This document shows, one piece after another, positions 15,497 to 26,394 of a stretch of DNA of 64,000 bases. The notes beneath the pieces are model-generated. The model saw nothing but the letters and a program-made list of their open reading frames with translations. It was not told where the DNA came from and searched no databases. Within the stretch, counting starts at the first letter, position 1, and every line of letters starts with the position of its first letter. The translations under genes and the position numbers were made by a program. The DNA lies in contig CM071568.1 in assembly GCA_036426205.1 (NCBI GenBank), positions 49,254,301 to 49,318,300 of the forward strand. Reading direction: 5' to 3'. The stretch is from Ascaphus truei. Its lineage: Eukaryota; Chordata; Amphibia; Anura; Ascaphidae.

Positions 15497-15607
15497 TTTG
15501 CAATGTTTAGCCCTTTGAAAAAGCGGGCAATGTCCTGGTCCGATGACTGCCACGGTAACCCTCTCGCTCGAATAATGGTGTTATCATCAATGATCTCCAG
15601 TTTACTG
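15497..15607 (-). CDS. esrp1: esrp1 exon: first half of RRM1
   Basis: The minus strand encodes [19 protein letters not shown] followed by [27 protein letters not shown] is the RNP2-type strand of the first RNA recognition motif, in the quasi-RRM style shared with hnRNP F/H. The acceptor is TTTATCCCACAG and the donor GTGAGT. The codon for the last lysine is split with the next exon (AA|G). Conservation with mammalian ESRP1 is nearly complete from RARGLPW onward. Confidence 0.96.
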
Positions 15608-15805
15608 CTGTGGGATAAATATATAAACAAACAGATTTAATACAGAGTCTGCATGGAAACACTATTTTAACGCAAACAAACACATTAGGACTCTATTTCT
15701 TTTTTTATTATATTCATGCCCAAATCAGTCTATGTATTATTATTATTATTATTATTGTTGTTAAATGTATTATTTCAATTAAAAAAGACCACACAATTTA
15801 GGGAT

Positions 15806-16150
15806 GTTGTATTGTATTGTATGTCTTTACAGTCTAGTTGGTAGGTAGGTAGAACGTACAGAGACAGTAGGAGGGTGTTCTGGTAAGTGCGTCTGCAGGG
15901 GGCCAAGCTTACGTATCATGTGTTCAGAATATCCACAGTGCTATTCATATGCTTCTTTAAGCAAGTGTGTCTTAAGGTGGGTCTTAAAGGCGGATAGAGA
16001 GGGTGCTAGTCGGGTACTGAGGGGAAGGGCATTCCAGAGGTGTGGGGCAGTCAGTGAAAAAGGTTTAAGGTGGGAGAGGGCTTTAGATACAAAAGGGGTA
16101 GAAAGAAGACATCCTTGAGAAGAACGCAAGAGTCTGGATGGTGCAGACCC
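15806..16150 (-). mobile_element. L2-clade LINE 3' end, internally deleted
   Basis: The minus strand encodes the C-terminal signature of the L2 at 50776, [18 protein letters not shown] then [16 protein letters not shown], followed by 3' UTR and an ATACAATACAAT tail. About 150 bp of 3' UTR present in the longer copy is missing between the ATGTCTTTA and CAGTCTAG blocks. Confidence 0.85.
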
Positions 16151-17232
16151 TTTCATTGCTAGGCAATGGGTTGTAGCAGATACCTCTGGTAGCAAAGGAT
16201 AGTAATAGTCTACAGACTTTATTTAAAAAGGCCTTGTATGGTTACAGCCTTAAACTGATATTTAATATATTAAAAAGTAGACATTTGGAAACATTTGACC
16301 ATATTGGCAAACCATGCAAAATGTGCGTTTTTTCATTAATTTTTTTTAAATTACAATTTTCATATATTTTGCAAGAAGAGTAAAAGTCTCCACTGCAGCA
16401 AACCCCATATTTCAGGATGTCGGGTGGGAGCAGGACACACAGAGGGGACAGAGAGACCTATTTATTAGCGTCCCCATTGACTTCTATACCTCCCGAAACA
16501 CTAATCTATAGAACACGTGGGCCTGTAAACACATACCTTGGGGAAAGCCTATATGCATATTTGTATTAGCATAATACCCAGGTGCGTAAAAGAATGTTTC
16601 GGAAGGTATAAGAGTAGCTGGATACGCTACTAAATAGGGCCGTGTAGTTCAGCAGATTCGCTGGTGAAATTCAACAATTCACTAGAAAATTTAAATGTTC
16701 CATAGTAATGGTTGAATTTTGCCCCAAATTCTTTTTTTTGCTAAAAGGTTCTAGCAAACCTTTTATGAAATTCCGAACTTGTTTCGAAAACTTTTGGGCG
16801 AAACATTGGCAAAGTGAATTTGGGCAGGTTCGCACATCACCAATTGTAAACCACATGTAAAAATGGCCAGATTTGCAATATTTTGCTATGTCCAGCGTTC
16901 AGATTAGGGGCAGTAAAGAAATAATTCATATGCAGCTGATGGAGATACCCATGATTGAAATAGAAGGGAATATAGATATTAGGAGAGCGTAACATTCCTC
17001 CCCCGAAACTACTGCGTTTCCACTATGCCGTAAATATCCCATGCTCTGGGAAATTTGAGCCCTCACTTGGAAATTCTGTGCATGTTCGTGGTGCCAGCTA
17101 CATCCAAGTATCCCGCTGCGCCATTAGCCTGCACGTGGCCATGCCACATTTTGCACCTCAAGAATTTACAGCTTAATAGCTTTTTCATGCTTATTGTTAC
17201 AGAGACACAAACAAAAAGGGTCAATTACTTAC
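16151..17232. other. esrp1 intron, mostly unassigned
   Basis: AT-rich sequence. The stretch 16640-16840 is rich in TTCG/AATTC words with inverted character and may be an old MITE, but no clean terminal repeats could be drawn. Confidence 0.35.
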
Positions 17233-17287
17233 CAGGTACCAGTTTCAAATTTGTGGTTTACTCTTTCGGGATCTAAAAAGCTGTGAT
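17233..17287 (-). CDS. esrp1: esrp1 exon: linker before RRM1 (55 bp)
   Basis: Read on the minus strand this short exon gives (N)HSFLDPERVNHKFETGT(C), matching ESRP1 NHRFSDPERVNYKFESGTC. The chosen acceptor is TGTTGTTTTTAG at 17288. A second TTTTTAG lies 15 nt inside the exon, so in-frame alternative acceptor use is possible. The donor is GTAAGT. The open phases match the exons on both sides. Confidence 0.92.
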
Positions 17288-17657
17288 CTAAAAACAACAC
17301 ACACAATTAGAGAGCTGCTTATTCCTCCAAACAAAACTAACAGACGATCATCATATAGGTCATTAAAACATGTCAAGTGACATGAACAAATAAAGCACTA
17401 AAGAATATGCAAAAGCAGAAGTTGTATCTTAAAAGTAAACAAAGGCATCAGAGGACTTTTTCTTTAAACGAGCAGAAAATAGTGTGCCTATGATGACGAG
17501 GAGACATTAACTCATTGAAATGTGATTCAGTGGGGCTCCATTTTGCTTCTTTTAGAACTACAAGGGAAGTACCATGCTCCACTTTTGGAACAGGCTGGAA
17601 GAAGGGGGTTTCCCCAGAAATGTTACACCCTTATGTATATGTGCATTATGGGACTTA

Positions 17658-17776
17658 GGGGGTTATTCTGTAAACTCCGTTAGCTCTTTGCTGTGCGTTC
17701 TGCACGGAAAGTCCCATTCAAGTCAATGGGGCTTTCCAGGCAGATTGCTCAGTACAGAGCTTACAGAATAATCCCC
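17658..17776. mobile_element. PIF/Harbinger-type MITE, 119 bp
   Basis: The left end GGGGGTTATTCTGTAA is inverted at the right (TTACAGAATAATCCCC). TTA flanks both sides (17655-17657 and 17777-17779). The interior is itself near-palindromic (GGAAAGTCCCATT ... AATGGGGCTTTCC). No coding capacity. Confidence 0.85.
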
Positions 17777-17779
17777 TTA

Positions 17780-19130
17780 GTGTCCATAGTGCTGTAGTTT
17801 ATGGTTTTGGCTACAGCACATTTCATAGTTACACATTTTTAGGCACTATTCTGTTTTTGCTCTCTGCATACATCTCTGCGTTTAGTCATCTGTCCTTTAG
17901 TGGTGGATGGCTGTGGATGGACGAGTATTCCTTTTTGATTATCTTTATATGGAGCTATTGATATACCTATTTATTAGTCCAGCCTCTAGACCAGTTTGTA
18001 TTATATTTTTTTGTATTAAAGACAACTAAATTGTTTATATTTCAAGAAACTCAATTGTCCCTAAAGATCAACGACATCCAAGAGTTACTAGAAAGAAAGG
18101 TTATACAACACCTGCATTTTATGTTTAGAAAACCAAAGTAATAGAACTTAATATAATCCTGAGAAGAGTTTTATAGTCACCTCCACATTGGTTTAGTGAC
18201 TCCTGTCATATCAGGGGATTTTGTACCTGCATTGTTAATTACACGCAGTGCATATATTCACATAAATACAACTACATATGATCCAGGTCATGAACAAATA
18301 AATACCAATTATTCCACATTCTCTTCCTGCAATACTTTTATGAAGTGCTTTTGACTTAAACTGTGGTCATTAAAAGCTACCAAAAATTTCAAAAATGACT
18401 AAGGAAAAAAGTCCCCAAAACATAAAAATATCACCTGTTTGCACTGTAAAAGGAGGAGTATATGTGACTTTGTAGGTAAAACTGTATATTGAGCAGCCGT
18501 ATTAGAGAACGAACACAGACTACAAAATTATGTAGGGCTGGTTATATATGGACTGCTTAATGGTTATAACCCATATTCATGAAAAAATGCTCACTCATGC
18601 CATCTATTTGACCTCCTAATGTGTATCCTCACACCCGCTTCCTTGCCTTTCCGTTAGTATATTTTCCTTGACAGCTCATACTAAAACTGTAAAAAATTAC
18701 TTCTGTGCGCTCAATATCGCAGTGAAACTACAGGACATAGAAATAGGAAATGAACTGGAACTGGTGGGGGGTGATGAAAGGCGGTGATTATATGCAGAGG
18801 ATATAAAACAATTAGTATGGAGAATCAACCGTAAAAATCGAACAATGAAATGATATCTAAAAATAAAATCAATAAAACAATGAGTGAGTCAAAAGGGTTA
18901 ATATTAAATAAAACCAAACACTGAATGAACAGAAGAAGCCATAAAAAGCATTTAAAAAATGCAATCCTGGTGAAAGCCTAGTGGAACATGATGCAAATTG
19001 TTAGTGCTATGAATGGCAGTCGTGGTGCAAGTACTGTATAAAAAGTATTCCGGTGGGTGTACGAGTTATTAGTGGGAAAAGGCTTATGCTGCTCGATGGG
19101 AGGGGGGGGGGGGTGAGGGGGTCATCCTGG
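17780..19130. other. esrp1 intron, nothing firmly recognised
   Basis: AT-rich. The part 18690-19000 resembles A-rich retroelement flank but could not be assigned. A G run lies at 19101-19113. Confidence 0.35.
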
Positions 19131-19132
19131 CA

Positions 19133-19245
19133 CCGACAGAGAAATAGGTCTGGGACAAGAGCACACAGAGAAGCCTCCAATGGTATCGTATGAAAAAAGA
19201 CCGTTATTAAACAGAAAGGTAATATTTTTTGGAAGGTCTCACACA
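19133..19245 (-). mobile_element. Penelope-type terminal fragment (minus strand)
   Basis: The minus strand carries ACCTTTCTGTTTAATAAC ... CATTGGAGGCTTCTCTGTG, which is repeated on the plus strand at 19848-19925. The two copies form an inverted pair 0.6 kb apart. Assignment to a Penelope-like element rests on the hammerhead-like motif in the second copy. Confidence 0.4.
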
Positions 19246-19559
19246 AATTTGTATTTTCCGTAGTAGTAATATCTATTATGCTTTTCTATCACTCATCATT
19301 TTGATATAAGTGAAAATATGTACAATCCTTTTCACTTGTCTCTGAATCTACTTTGGCCCATTCATATATTCCTTTATCCTATATTGCATTTATCCTTTTT
19401 ATTAATTATTTACTATTATCATTCAAATGCGTGTGCACTTTGCCTTTGCATACGTGCATATATGATCATATTTAACAGTCTGATCACATTTAGCAAAAGA
19501 AGCAAATAGATGGTAAAGCCAGAGTATCACGGCTCACTATTGGTTAATTCTCATCATAT

Positions 19560-19950
19560 GATGGCAGTAGTAGGTATTTAAATCCAGCCTCTTGCTGGTC
19601 TCGGCATCAGTCCTTCTCTCTGAGGAAACAAGCTGTCACCTTGCGAAATGCGTAGGAGGATCAAGGACTTGGTCAGCACCCGTAGCAGATGCGCTTTCCC
19701 AAGTAACCTCATCCAGCTCCAGACGTCGGACGGAAACTCGTGATAAAGTCCTAGCAGATGTACCATGGAGCCTAACATCAGAGGACTGAGGGGGAAGCCC
19801 CTTAACTACTGGACTTCCTACTTGCTTATTATTTTAAGCACACTTTTTACCTTTCTGTTTTATAAAATAGGTTTTTTTTACAATATACCATTAGAGGCTT
19901 CTCTTTGCGCTTTGTTCCAGACTCATTTCTTTACTAGAACTGAAGCGTAA
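19560..19950 (+). mobile_element. Penelope-type terminal region with hammerhead-like core
   Basis: A CTGAGGA...CGAAATGCGTAGG block at 19620 is followed by AT-rich sequence and then CCATTAGAGGCTTCTCTTTG. This order is typical of Penelope-like element ends in amphibians. No RT or endonuclease code is attached here. Confidence 0.45.
19620..19652 (+). ncRNA. hammerhead-core-like motif
   Basis: CTGAGGA is followed by AA, the paired CAAG/CTTG with a 7-nt loop, then C and GAAA, then TGCGTAGG. This is the order of a hammerhead core with stem II of 4 bp. The other stems are not established. Confidence 0.35.
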
Positions 19951-19989
19951 TGACTACCACATTGGTGCATATATAATGACTACACGGCA

Positions 19990-20828
19990 AGTGTTCAGTG
20001 CAACCCCCCCCCCTCCTCCACCCCTCTTTGGTATTATTAGGGCTTTTAGGGGTTAATTGTGTGAGCCCTCACAGAATAATGCCCCTTGTCTATCACATGG
20101 TGCTGGGGTGACTCAGCAGAAGGTAAGTCCCGCCCTCTGTCTGCCTGGATACAGTGACATCATGCTAGGCTATAAATAGAGGGGGAAGGGGAAGCTTCTG
20201 GAACAGCAGATCCATGGAGGAGCAGAAGAAGTGGGATATCATTGTGAATAGTTATGTAAGCCCCTATGTATAAGATAGGTTTCCCATCCTCATTATTATT
20301 TTCAGCTAGGGAAAGTACCCCATATAGTTAGAGTCCCACCAAGATGGTCTGGCATTACTCATACTATCAGCGACAGGCTATGCCAAAAGCCACAGTCCCT
20401 AGGTATAGTGGGACTCCACAGGTGGGCCCCTTACTGGCCCTCACCCAGAAGGCCACAATGCCCTATGAGGGGGTCGATCCCAGATGGAGTAGAACTAGGC
20501 CCGCCAGGGGCTCCATGGATATGGAACAGTACTAACCCTATAGAGCAGAGGGATTCTACAACCAGACCATGCCATACAACATCTCAGTATCTTACTAAAC
20601 CAAAGACATGTTTATGGCTATACAAGAGGATCTCTGTATATTTCATGTAAGACTGTACATGCCAGATAATAAACTGCTGTTCTGAATGAATAAAGTTCCT
20701 GGCGCCCATCATTGTATACCAACACCCGGCCATTACCCTGACGAAGGTAACGCATCCTGAGCAGCACTAACATCTTACACAGATATTGATGTAAACTCCT
20801 AAGAGCCGGGCAGGGAGGGTTACATCAA
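19990..20828 (+). mobile_element. probable solo LTR of another family
   Basis: There is a TATA box in CTATAAATAGAGGG near 20170 and a polyadenylation signal in AATAAACTGC near 20668. The end, GAGGGTTACA at about 20828, resembles other LTR ends here. The left edge could not be fixed and no target duplication was found. A 13-bp perfect inverted repeat, GATATTGATGTAA, frames 20781-20833. Confidence 0.45.
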
Positions 20829-20939
20829 TATCAATTACCCCAGGGGGTACAAGGAGAATAGAAAATACAAATAAAATCACCAGGGAAATATACTGTAAAA
20901 ACACTGATAAGTAACATTATTTATTCTGTCATTACTTAC

Positions 20940-21038
20940 TGTATGGTTCCGACATTAATGTTAGAATAATGTCCCCCATATCTTGTACTTCTGAAGCTCC
21001 GGAGAGATACGTTGCATTTTGCTTTTCAAGATTTAAGT
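20940..21038 (-). CDS. esrp1: esrp1 exon: end of N-terminal domain (99 bp)
   Basis: The minus strand reads [19 protein letters not shown] then [13 protein letters not shown]. It aligns with the ESRP1 segment LNFEKSSS...ASQVEDMGNIILAMISEPY. The acceptor is TTGGGATTTCCAG and the donor is a consensus GTAAGT. The exon enters with two bases and leaves with one base of split codons, in agreement with both neighbours. The serine-rich middle is diverged from mammals, while the MGxIIL...SEPY end is conserved. Confidence 0.93.
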
Positions 21039-21326
21039 CTGGAAATCCCAATTAAGGAAAACTGAAACAGTTGGAACTGGAACAATAGCATTGGTAAAGT
21101 TTAGTGTTAAACCTGCTCTGCCATTTCAATAAGGAAGGAAAAAGGACCATGTATTCATGTATCTGGAACATCAGTTATCACACTGAAGTGGGCCAAAAAC
21201 AAAAAAAAAATAGATGAACCTTCATGTTAATGCAGCAAAAAGGGGTTGAAGTTATTTACTCATAGGGTGAAATTCATCAGCTGAAACCAGGCTTCTGATT
21301 CAACTCTTGTCACCTACTTTAAGCGT
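21039..21326. other. esrp1 intron start, nothing recognised
   Basis: Ordinary AT-rich intron sequence upstream, on the minus strand, of the exon at 20940-21038. Confidence 0.4.
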
Positions 21327-21587
21327 GGCCTTAGTGACTTATAGTGCCGTCGATGGCGACGGCAACGTCGTCACAGGGCGGCTTGGCGGCGGCGGCGCGG
21401 GTTTCCTGGCATTTGATTTGTTCAAGGGCCATCACATGAGGCGATAGCCCTTGAAAAATCAAATTTTGCCGGCTACCAGTTTTCGCAACGGCAACGTCGC
21501 ATTGTCGCCGTCGTGCTTACTATAAGCGCACGCGGCGGCAATTAATTTGTTTTCGGCGACGTCGCATCGCCGGCACTATGTGTGGCC
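21327..21587. mobile_element. CpG-rich MITE related to the Harbinger-type group
   Basis: The ends GGCCTTAGTGACTTATAGTG and, inverted, GGCCACACATAGTGCCGG are similar to those of the MITE at 3930. The interior is very rich in CGGCGACGTCG words. The right side is followed by TTA, while the left target site is unclear. Confidence 0.6.
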
Positions 21588-21589
21588 TT

Positions 21590-22200
21590 AGCTTTTCAAC
21601 AGCACTACCAGCTGGCAAAAAAAAAAGTACTCAAAAGCTTTGGACCTGGTTACTTGAGCTTCATTTACAACAGAAAAGTTAGCTTCATAAAGAAGTCCAG
21701 TTATAACAAGGTTACATAAATGAATGTCTGGACTATTCAAGATACAGCATTACTACTGAATGACATGCAACAAAGGGTGGAATTAAAGCAAAAACCCCAG
21801 TTCCTGAGATTTTTGTAGTTTTTGTGCCATGTTTGACACACGAAAAAACAAAAATGTCTGCGGGGTCACATATAGAATGTTGGGACATCTCAAAAGGACG
21901 ATGCATTCTCTCTCGGTGGAGAAACGGTCTAGTTCTTGAGAGCCAGGAAGTTCCCGGAGGTTGGGGCACCACAGATAGTCCCCAAAGACACCCTGGTTCA
22001 GGAAATAAATGTTGTTTTTTTTTAAAATTGTGTTCCCCAGCTCTCTTCCCTCCCCGCAAACAAAACCAAGCCACACAGACTGCTGATAGACCTCTAGAGA
22101 ACATACATAGACCTGTACAAAAGATATGTTCCAATAAATGTTGGACAACTTTTTAGAAAGGAAAAGTATACAGGGTTATACCAAATAAGTATTCATGGGA
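21590..22200. other. esrp1 intron with unassigned repeat-like part
   Basis: An open frame of 110-133 codons exists on both strands between about 21733 and 22156, with no recognised product. The sequence CCCAAAGACACCCTGGTTCAGG suggests a transposon relic. Confidence 0.3.
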
Positions 22201-22205
22201 AGGAT

Positions 22206-22440
22206 ATTGATCCAGGGATTAATCCGATTGCCAATTCTTGGAGTCGGAAGGAATTTATTTCCCCCCTTTTGAGATATCATTGAATGATATGTCACTGGGT
22301 TTTTTTGTTTGCCTTCCTCTGGATCAATATACTGTAAGTAGGGATATAGGATAAAAGTTTCTGTCGTCTAAATTTAGCATAAGCTGAACTTAATGAACAT
22401 ATGTCTCTTTTCAACCTCATCTACTATGTAACTATGTAAG
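22206..22440 (+). repeat. interspersed repeat, LINE 3'-end-like (copy 1)
   Basis: TTGATCCAGGGATTAATC ... GGAAGGAATTTATT ... CTCTGGATCAATA ... CAACCTCATCTACTATGTAA recurs at 24252-24455, and its end part at 45893-45975. It behaves like the 3' end of a CR1-type LINE or a SINE sharing it. The family name is not certain. Confidence 0.6.
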
Positions 22441-22599
22441 TTCTTGGTCTTGGATGAATTACAGTCATTTTATTTAATACATTCAGGGTGGGATTTACAT
22501 ACCAATAAGTTTTACATGTTAATTGATCGTACACCACCGCGCTGATCTCACTTGCATGACTTTGCTACTGAAAAAGCCTGCAAACCAATACTTGGCCAC

Positions 22600-22974
22600 T
22601 AGTGATGGGCAAATCCGCATCCTGGATTTTCAACCCAAAATCCGTTTCGCGGTGTAAAATTGGCAAACAGATTTGGTTGGTTTTAATCCGCGCAGATTCA
22701 AACACAGCCATTGGATACAACCCGTGGACGGATTTGTAGAATACAATCCGCGATTTAGCCATCCGCTCGTGGATTCATCCGCCAACGGCTTGCTGAATAC
22801 GTGGATTGGATTCTACAAATCCGTCCACGGGTTGCGGAATCCACGGAGTGCATTGGTAATAATAATAAAAAAATCCACAAAAACGTGAAGTCGCCCTTTG
22901 AGATTAATCCGGTGAATTCCACGGACCAAAAGGAACCGACCGATCCGCTGCGGATCTAAATCCGCCCATCTCTA
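22600..22974. mobile_element. hAT-type MITE, complete
   Basis: The terminal repeats are TAGTGATGGGC and, inverted from the right, TAGAGATGGGC. The 8-bp duplications are TTGGCCAC (22592-22599) and TTGGCTAC (22975-22982), one mismatch. An 8-bp duplication is a hAT trait. The interior is made of repeated inverted AATCCG/CGGATT words. A shorter relative is at 7727. Confidence 0.8.
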
Positions 22975-22982
22975 TTGGCTAC

Positions 22983-23806
22983 AAAGCAACAACAATATTT
23001 TTGAACTCTGAGGACAGAAATGCCATACGGCTCATAGGGCCAGAACCACAAAAGGGTGCTGAGCGTAAGCATATCTTTACGCCTAGTCCTATGAATGGGA
23101 GGTGAGGCGTGCTAAAGCTTTGCACCCTTTTGTGCATCTGGGCCATAGAAACAAGTCAAATACCGCTCATGATCTGAGAGCAGCCTGGAAGCAGGTTCTC
23201 CTGTATAATCGTCACTAGCATGTGTGGGAAACCCAGCCTTTTTTTATTACCTGGTTGCAGCCTGGCTTGCTGCTACTTGTGCCTTTTGCACAGACAAGCA
23301 TAGAACACAATTGTTTGTTTTTTAAAGGATATTTATTGTGCAACGGGGTAGTGAGTTTGAAGGCTTCCTTACAGTTTCCAGCAACACCCTCAGTTTACGA
23401 TATCCCCAGAGGCATAATTAAAAATGCATGTGCATCTTGGAAACTGACAAATGTCACAAAAGTTCATGTTCAAGCGTTTCTGAATCTGCAGGGATTTGCG
23501 CTTTCCAGAAGTTTAAAGTGCCAATGCCAACCTTCTGTCACCCCTTTAAAACTTCCAGGCTCAAATATAAATGCACATTTCCACAGATTAAAGTACAAAA
23601 GGGATTATCATGGCAACGAGAGGGATTTTGCTTATGTAACAAAACCAGTTTGTCACTATGTGAACAAAAGAAAACACCTGCGCCCCCTGCAATGGGAATA
23701 TCCATTTTAAGTCCCAGGTCCTGCTCGTTGGCCAAATACTCTAGCTCCCTGCACCTCAGATGCCAACAATTGTAATGTAAACACACTTACCCTGTGCAGA
23801 GGCAGC
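22983..23806. other. esrp1 intron, unassigned repeat-like region
   Basis: The stretch 23222-23785 has a 162-codon plus-strand open frame without a recognisable domain. It is probably a decayed repeat. Confidence 0.3.
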
Positions 23807-23818
23807 CTTATAAATCAG

Positions 23819-24204
23819 CAGCGGATTAAAAAATCCGCCGCCCCAACGCACTTAGCGGTTGCGACCGCCTCATCCTTGCTGACGTCCCCTCCTCCTTCTG
23901 AACCGCAGCGTCAAATGACGCCACGGACGTCGCCAATGTGACATCGCACGGCATCGCGTTGCCATGGCAATGCATCATGTCGTCACTTGACGCTGCGATA
24001 TCGCATTGCCATGGCACCGAGACGCTGTGTGACTCAGCTGCGTAATTTGACACTGCGGTTTAGAAAGAGAAGGAGGGCGGCAGCAACAGCCAAGTGATTT
24101 CCCATCAAGCCCTATAGTGCAACAAAAGTATATGAAGGCAGACATTTTTGTCGCCCCAAAATTTTGCCGCCCTAGGACTTGGCCTAATGGGAAATCCACC
24201 ACTG
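23819..24204. mobile_element. hAT-like non-autonomous element, CpG-rich
   Basis: The right end, read inward, is CAGTGGTGGATTTCCCATTAGG and the left end is CAGCGGATT. The right flank CTTATAAT resembles CTTATAAA just left of the element. The interior has repeated inverted TTGCCATGGCAA and GACGTC words. It is related to the element at 58266. Confidence 0.6.
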
Positions 24205-24251
24205 CTTATAATGATATGAATAGTGTTTATATTATTGTTAAATACTTGTAA

Positions 24252-24455
24252 TGTTGATCCAGGGATTAATCTAATTATTGGAGTCCGGAAGGAATTTATT
24301 TTTCCCCTTATGAGATGTCATTGGAAGATATGTCACTGGGGTTTTTTGTTTGCCGTCCTCTGGATCAATAAGTATAGATAAGGATAAAGTATCTAAATTT
24401 AGCATAGGTTGAACATGATGGACGTATGTCTTTTTTCAACTTCATCTACTATGTA
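24252..24455 (+). repeat. interspersed repeat, LINE 3'-end-like (copy 2)
   Basis: Second copy of the repeat at 22206, with the same TTGATCCAGGGATTAATC start and CTACTATGTA end. Confidence 0.6.
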
Positions 24456-24489
24456 GACTCACACATCCACCACCAGTTTAAGTTCTTAC

Positions 24490-24732
24490 AAATCTAAGGC
24501 TGTCTCACATTTTAATCTGGTCTGTAACTGTTTCATACGCCAATAATATATATTTTCTTTAACTGTGCATGCAATGTCTTGTATATAATGTATACTCTGT
24601 TCATTTATGTAACTGTATTTGTAACCATGTATTATTTGTTTTAACTCTGTGCCCAGGACGTATTGTTAAACGAGAGGTAACTCTCAATGTATTACTTCCT
24701 GGTAAAATATTTTATAAATAAATAAATAAATG
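24490..24732 (+). mobile_element. LINE 3' UTR-like fragment with AAAT tail
   Basis: GAGAGGTAACTCTCAATGTA then TTACTTCCTGGTAAAATATT and a (TAAA)n tail at 24712-24731. This has the form of a non-LTR retroelement 3' end common in amphibians. No coding part is present. Confidence 0.5.
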
Positions 24733-24820
24733 TAACTATGTAATACATGGACATGCTCGAAACTTTCAATCAATTTAAGCTTAGTATAATGTCAAATGCT
24801 GGATTTGAGATTAGGGAACG

Positions 24821-24931
24821 GTCATTGACAATAATACAATCATGGATGACCCACTGTATACAGATACAAATTATATATGATTTTTATCGGTATACACTGG
24901 GTCATCCATTATTGTACTATGGTCAATGACA
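24821..24931. repeat. palindromic repeat with about 45-bp arms
   Basis: CATTGACAATAATACAAT ... GGATGACCCACTGTATAC at the left is inverted at the right as GTATACACTGGGTCATCC ... GTACTATGGTCAATG. The AT-rich centre is ATTATATATGATTT. It is probably a foldback MITE. Confidence 0.75.
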
Positions 24932-26390
24932 ATTTCATGTATATATGAATGTACGTGCGTCCATACATGTGTGCATATCTACACGAAAATAATAATATAT
25001 ATTTGCCTGAATATAAACATAGATACATGCAGCGCTTGCTGGAGTATATATCAAGGCACATATAGTGTACAACCGGTTCTCCACCGATGCATGATGTACA
25101 TGATAATAAAAACCCTCTCAGAAACCATTAAGATCAAAGAAAATATTTTCCCAACAAAGTTTATACATTTTTTTTCACACACCATTTATTGAAAGAGAAA
25201 AGAAGTTTGGTGACTCACACAACTACAATTATGAGTTTAAATGTACATTTTATCTTGAGGGAAAGGCGGCTGCTGATTTATGCCGAGCGATTTACGCAGA
25301 AAGTCAAGCAAACTGGATTCCCTTCACCACAAGACTTTCACAACAGACAAGAACTTGCTCAGCAGGCTTGGCATATAGGAGACTTCAGGTTCCCTCCTGC
25401 CCTGTTCCTAACCGAGCCTTTATACACAAGGAACTCCTCCTGTGCTAGAAAAGCACCTGTTGTGCACCTGGTTCTGTAATAAATAATAGTTTTACAGCAG
25501 ATGTACTGAAGTCCTTAAATTAGGCAGCATCTGATGAAAGGGTTGGTGGTACCCAGAAAGGACGTGTTATTGTCTCATTACTAAAGGTGGTATGTCAAGG
25601 TCTTATATATTTTTTTTATGTATTTGTTTAATATTTCTTGTGTTATTCTATTTCGTACTTTAAATGTATGGATGGATTTAGCTATATTTTGTGTGTGCAG
25701 TGTCCCTTTTTCTATCTTGATACAGCTTTTGTTGGGAAGACTGGAAGCTACCCTGTCCGACTCTAGCAACTTCTTTATTAGGTTTCATTTTCCTATGTTG
25801 CGTTTGGAGCGCTCGCTTTTACGTTTTTCTGACAACCTGAAGTCAATACTCTTTTCGGGAATTTTGCTTATAACTTTATTGGCTTTTAAAAAATATCTCC
25901 TTGAAGTGAATATATATCTATACATCTATATATCTATCAACACGGGGGGGGGGGGGGGAGATGGGTAACACCCCAATCAAGTACTGGAATGGGTGCTGAT
26001 ATCAAAGTACCACACAGGTACTCCTGAGAAATGATCCAGAGGTTAACCAAAATGTTGAGTCAAAATAGACACCTCGTTGTATACTATTGTGCTCTCTCTC
26101 GGCCAATAGGAAAACAAAATACAATATGTAAGCAATTTGGGAACCAGAGGATTGCCAGTAAGCACATACTGGCGCACTGTTACTAAGCAGTCTTCTGTGC
26201 TAGAATAAACCTTAGCATACTGTAAAGTGTTTTCTGGCAAAATACCACAAGATAAATATGGACCTGTATGTCCAGTGACAAAAATGTTACATGAAGAATA
26301 TTTATGTTAACATTGCAGATGCCAGCAATAAAAATCTGTCAAGCCACCTTTGGGATCACATTAATCACACTCACAAAATTCCTACTGCCG
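24932..26390. other. esrp1 intron, no gene seen
   Basis: AT-rich. It contains a hammerhead-like core at 25531 and a G run at 25945-25960. Open frames up to 116 codons are unsupported. Confidence 0.35.
25531..25564 (+). ncRNA. hammerhead-core-like motif
   Basis: CTGATGA, then AA, the paired GGGT/ACCC enclosing TGGTGGT, then A and GAAA, followed by GGACGTGTTATTG. CTGATGA and GAAA are the invariant parts of a hammerhead core. One unpaired A flanks each side of stem II. Flanking sequence fits a Penelope-type end. Confidence 0.35.
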
Positions 26391-26394
26391 AGGT

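Noticed and set aside
23222..23710. 162-codon ORF
   Set aside because: No domain, no splice context; lies in unassigned repeat-like sequence.
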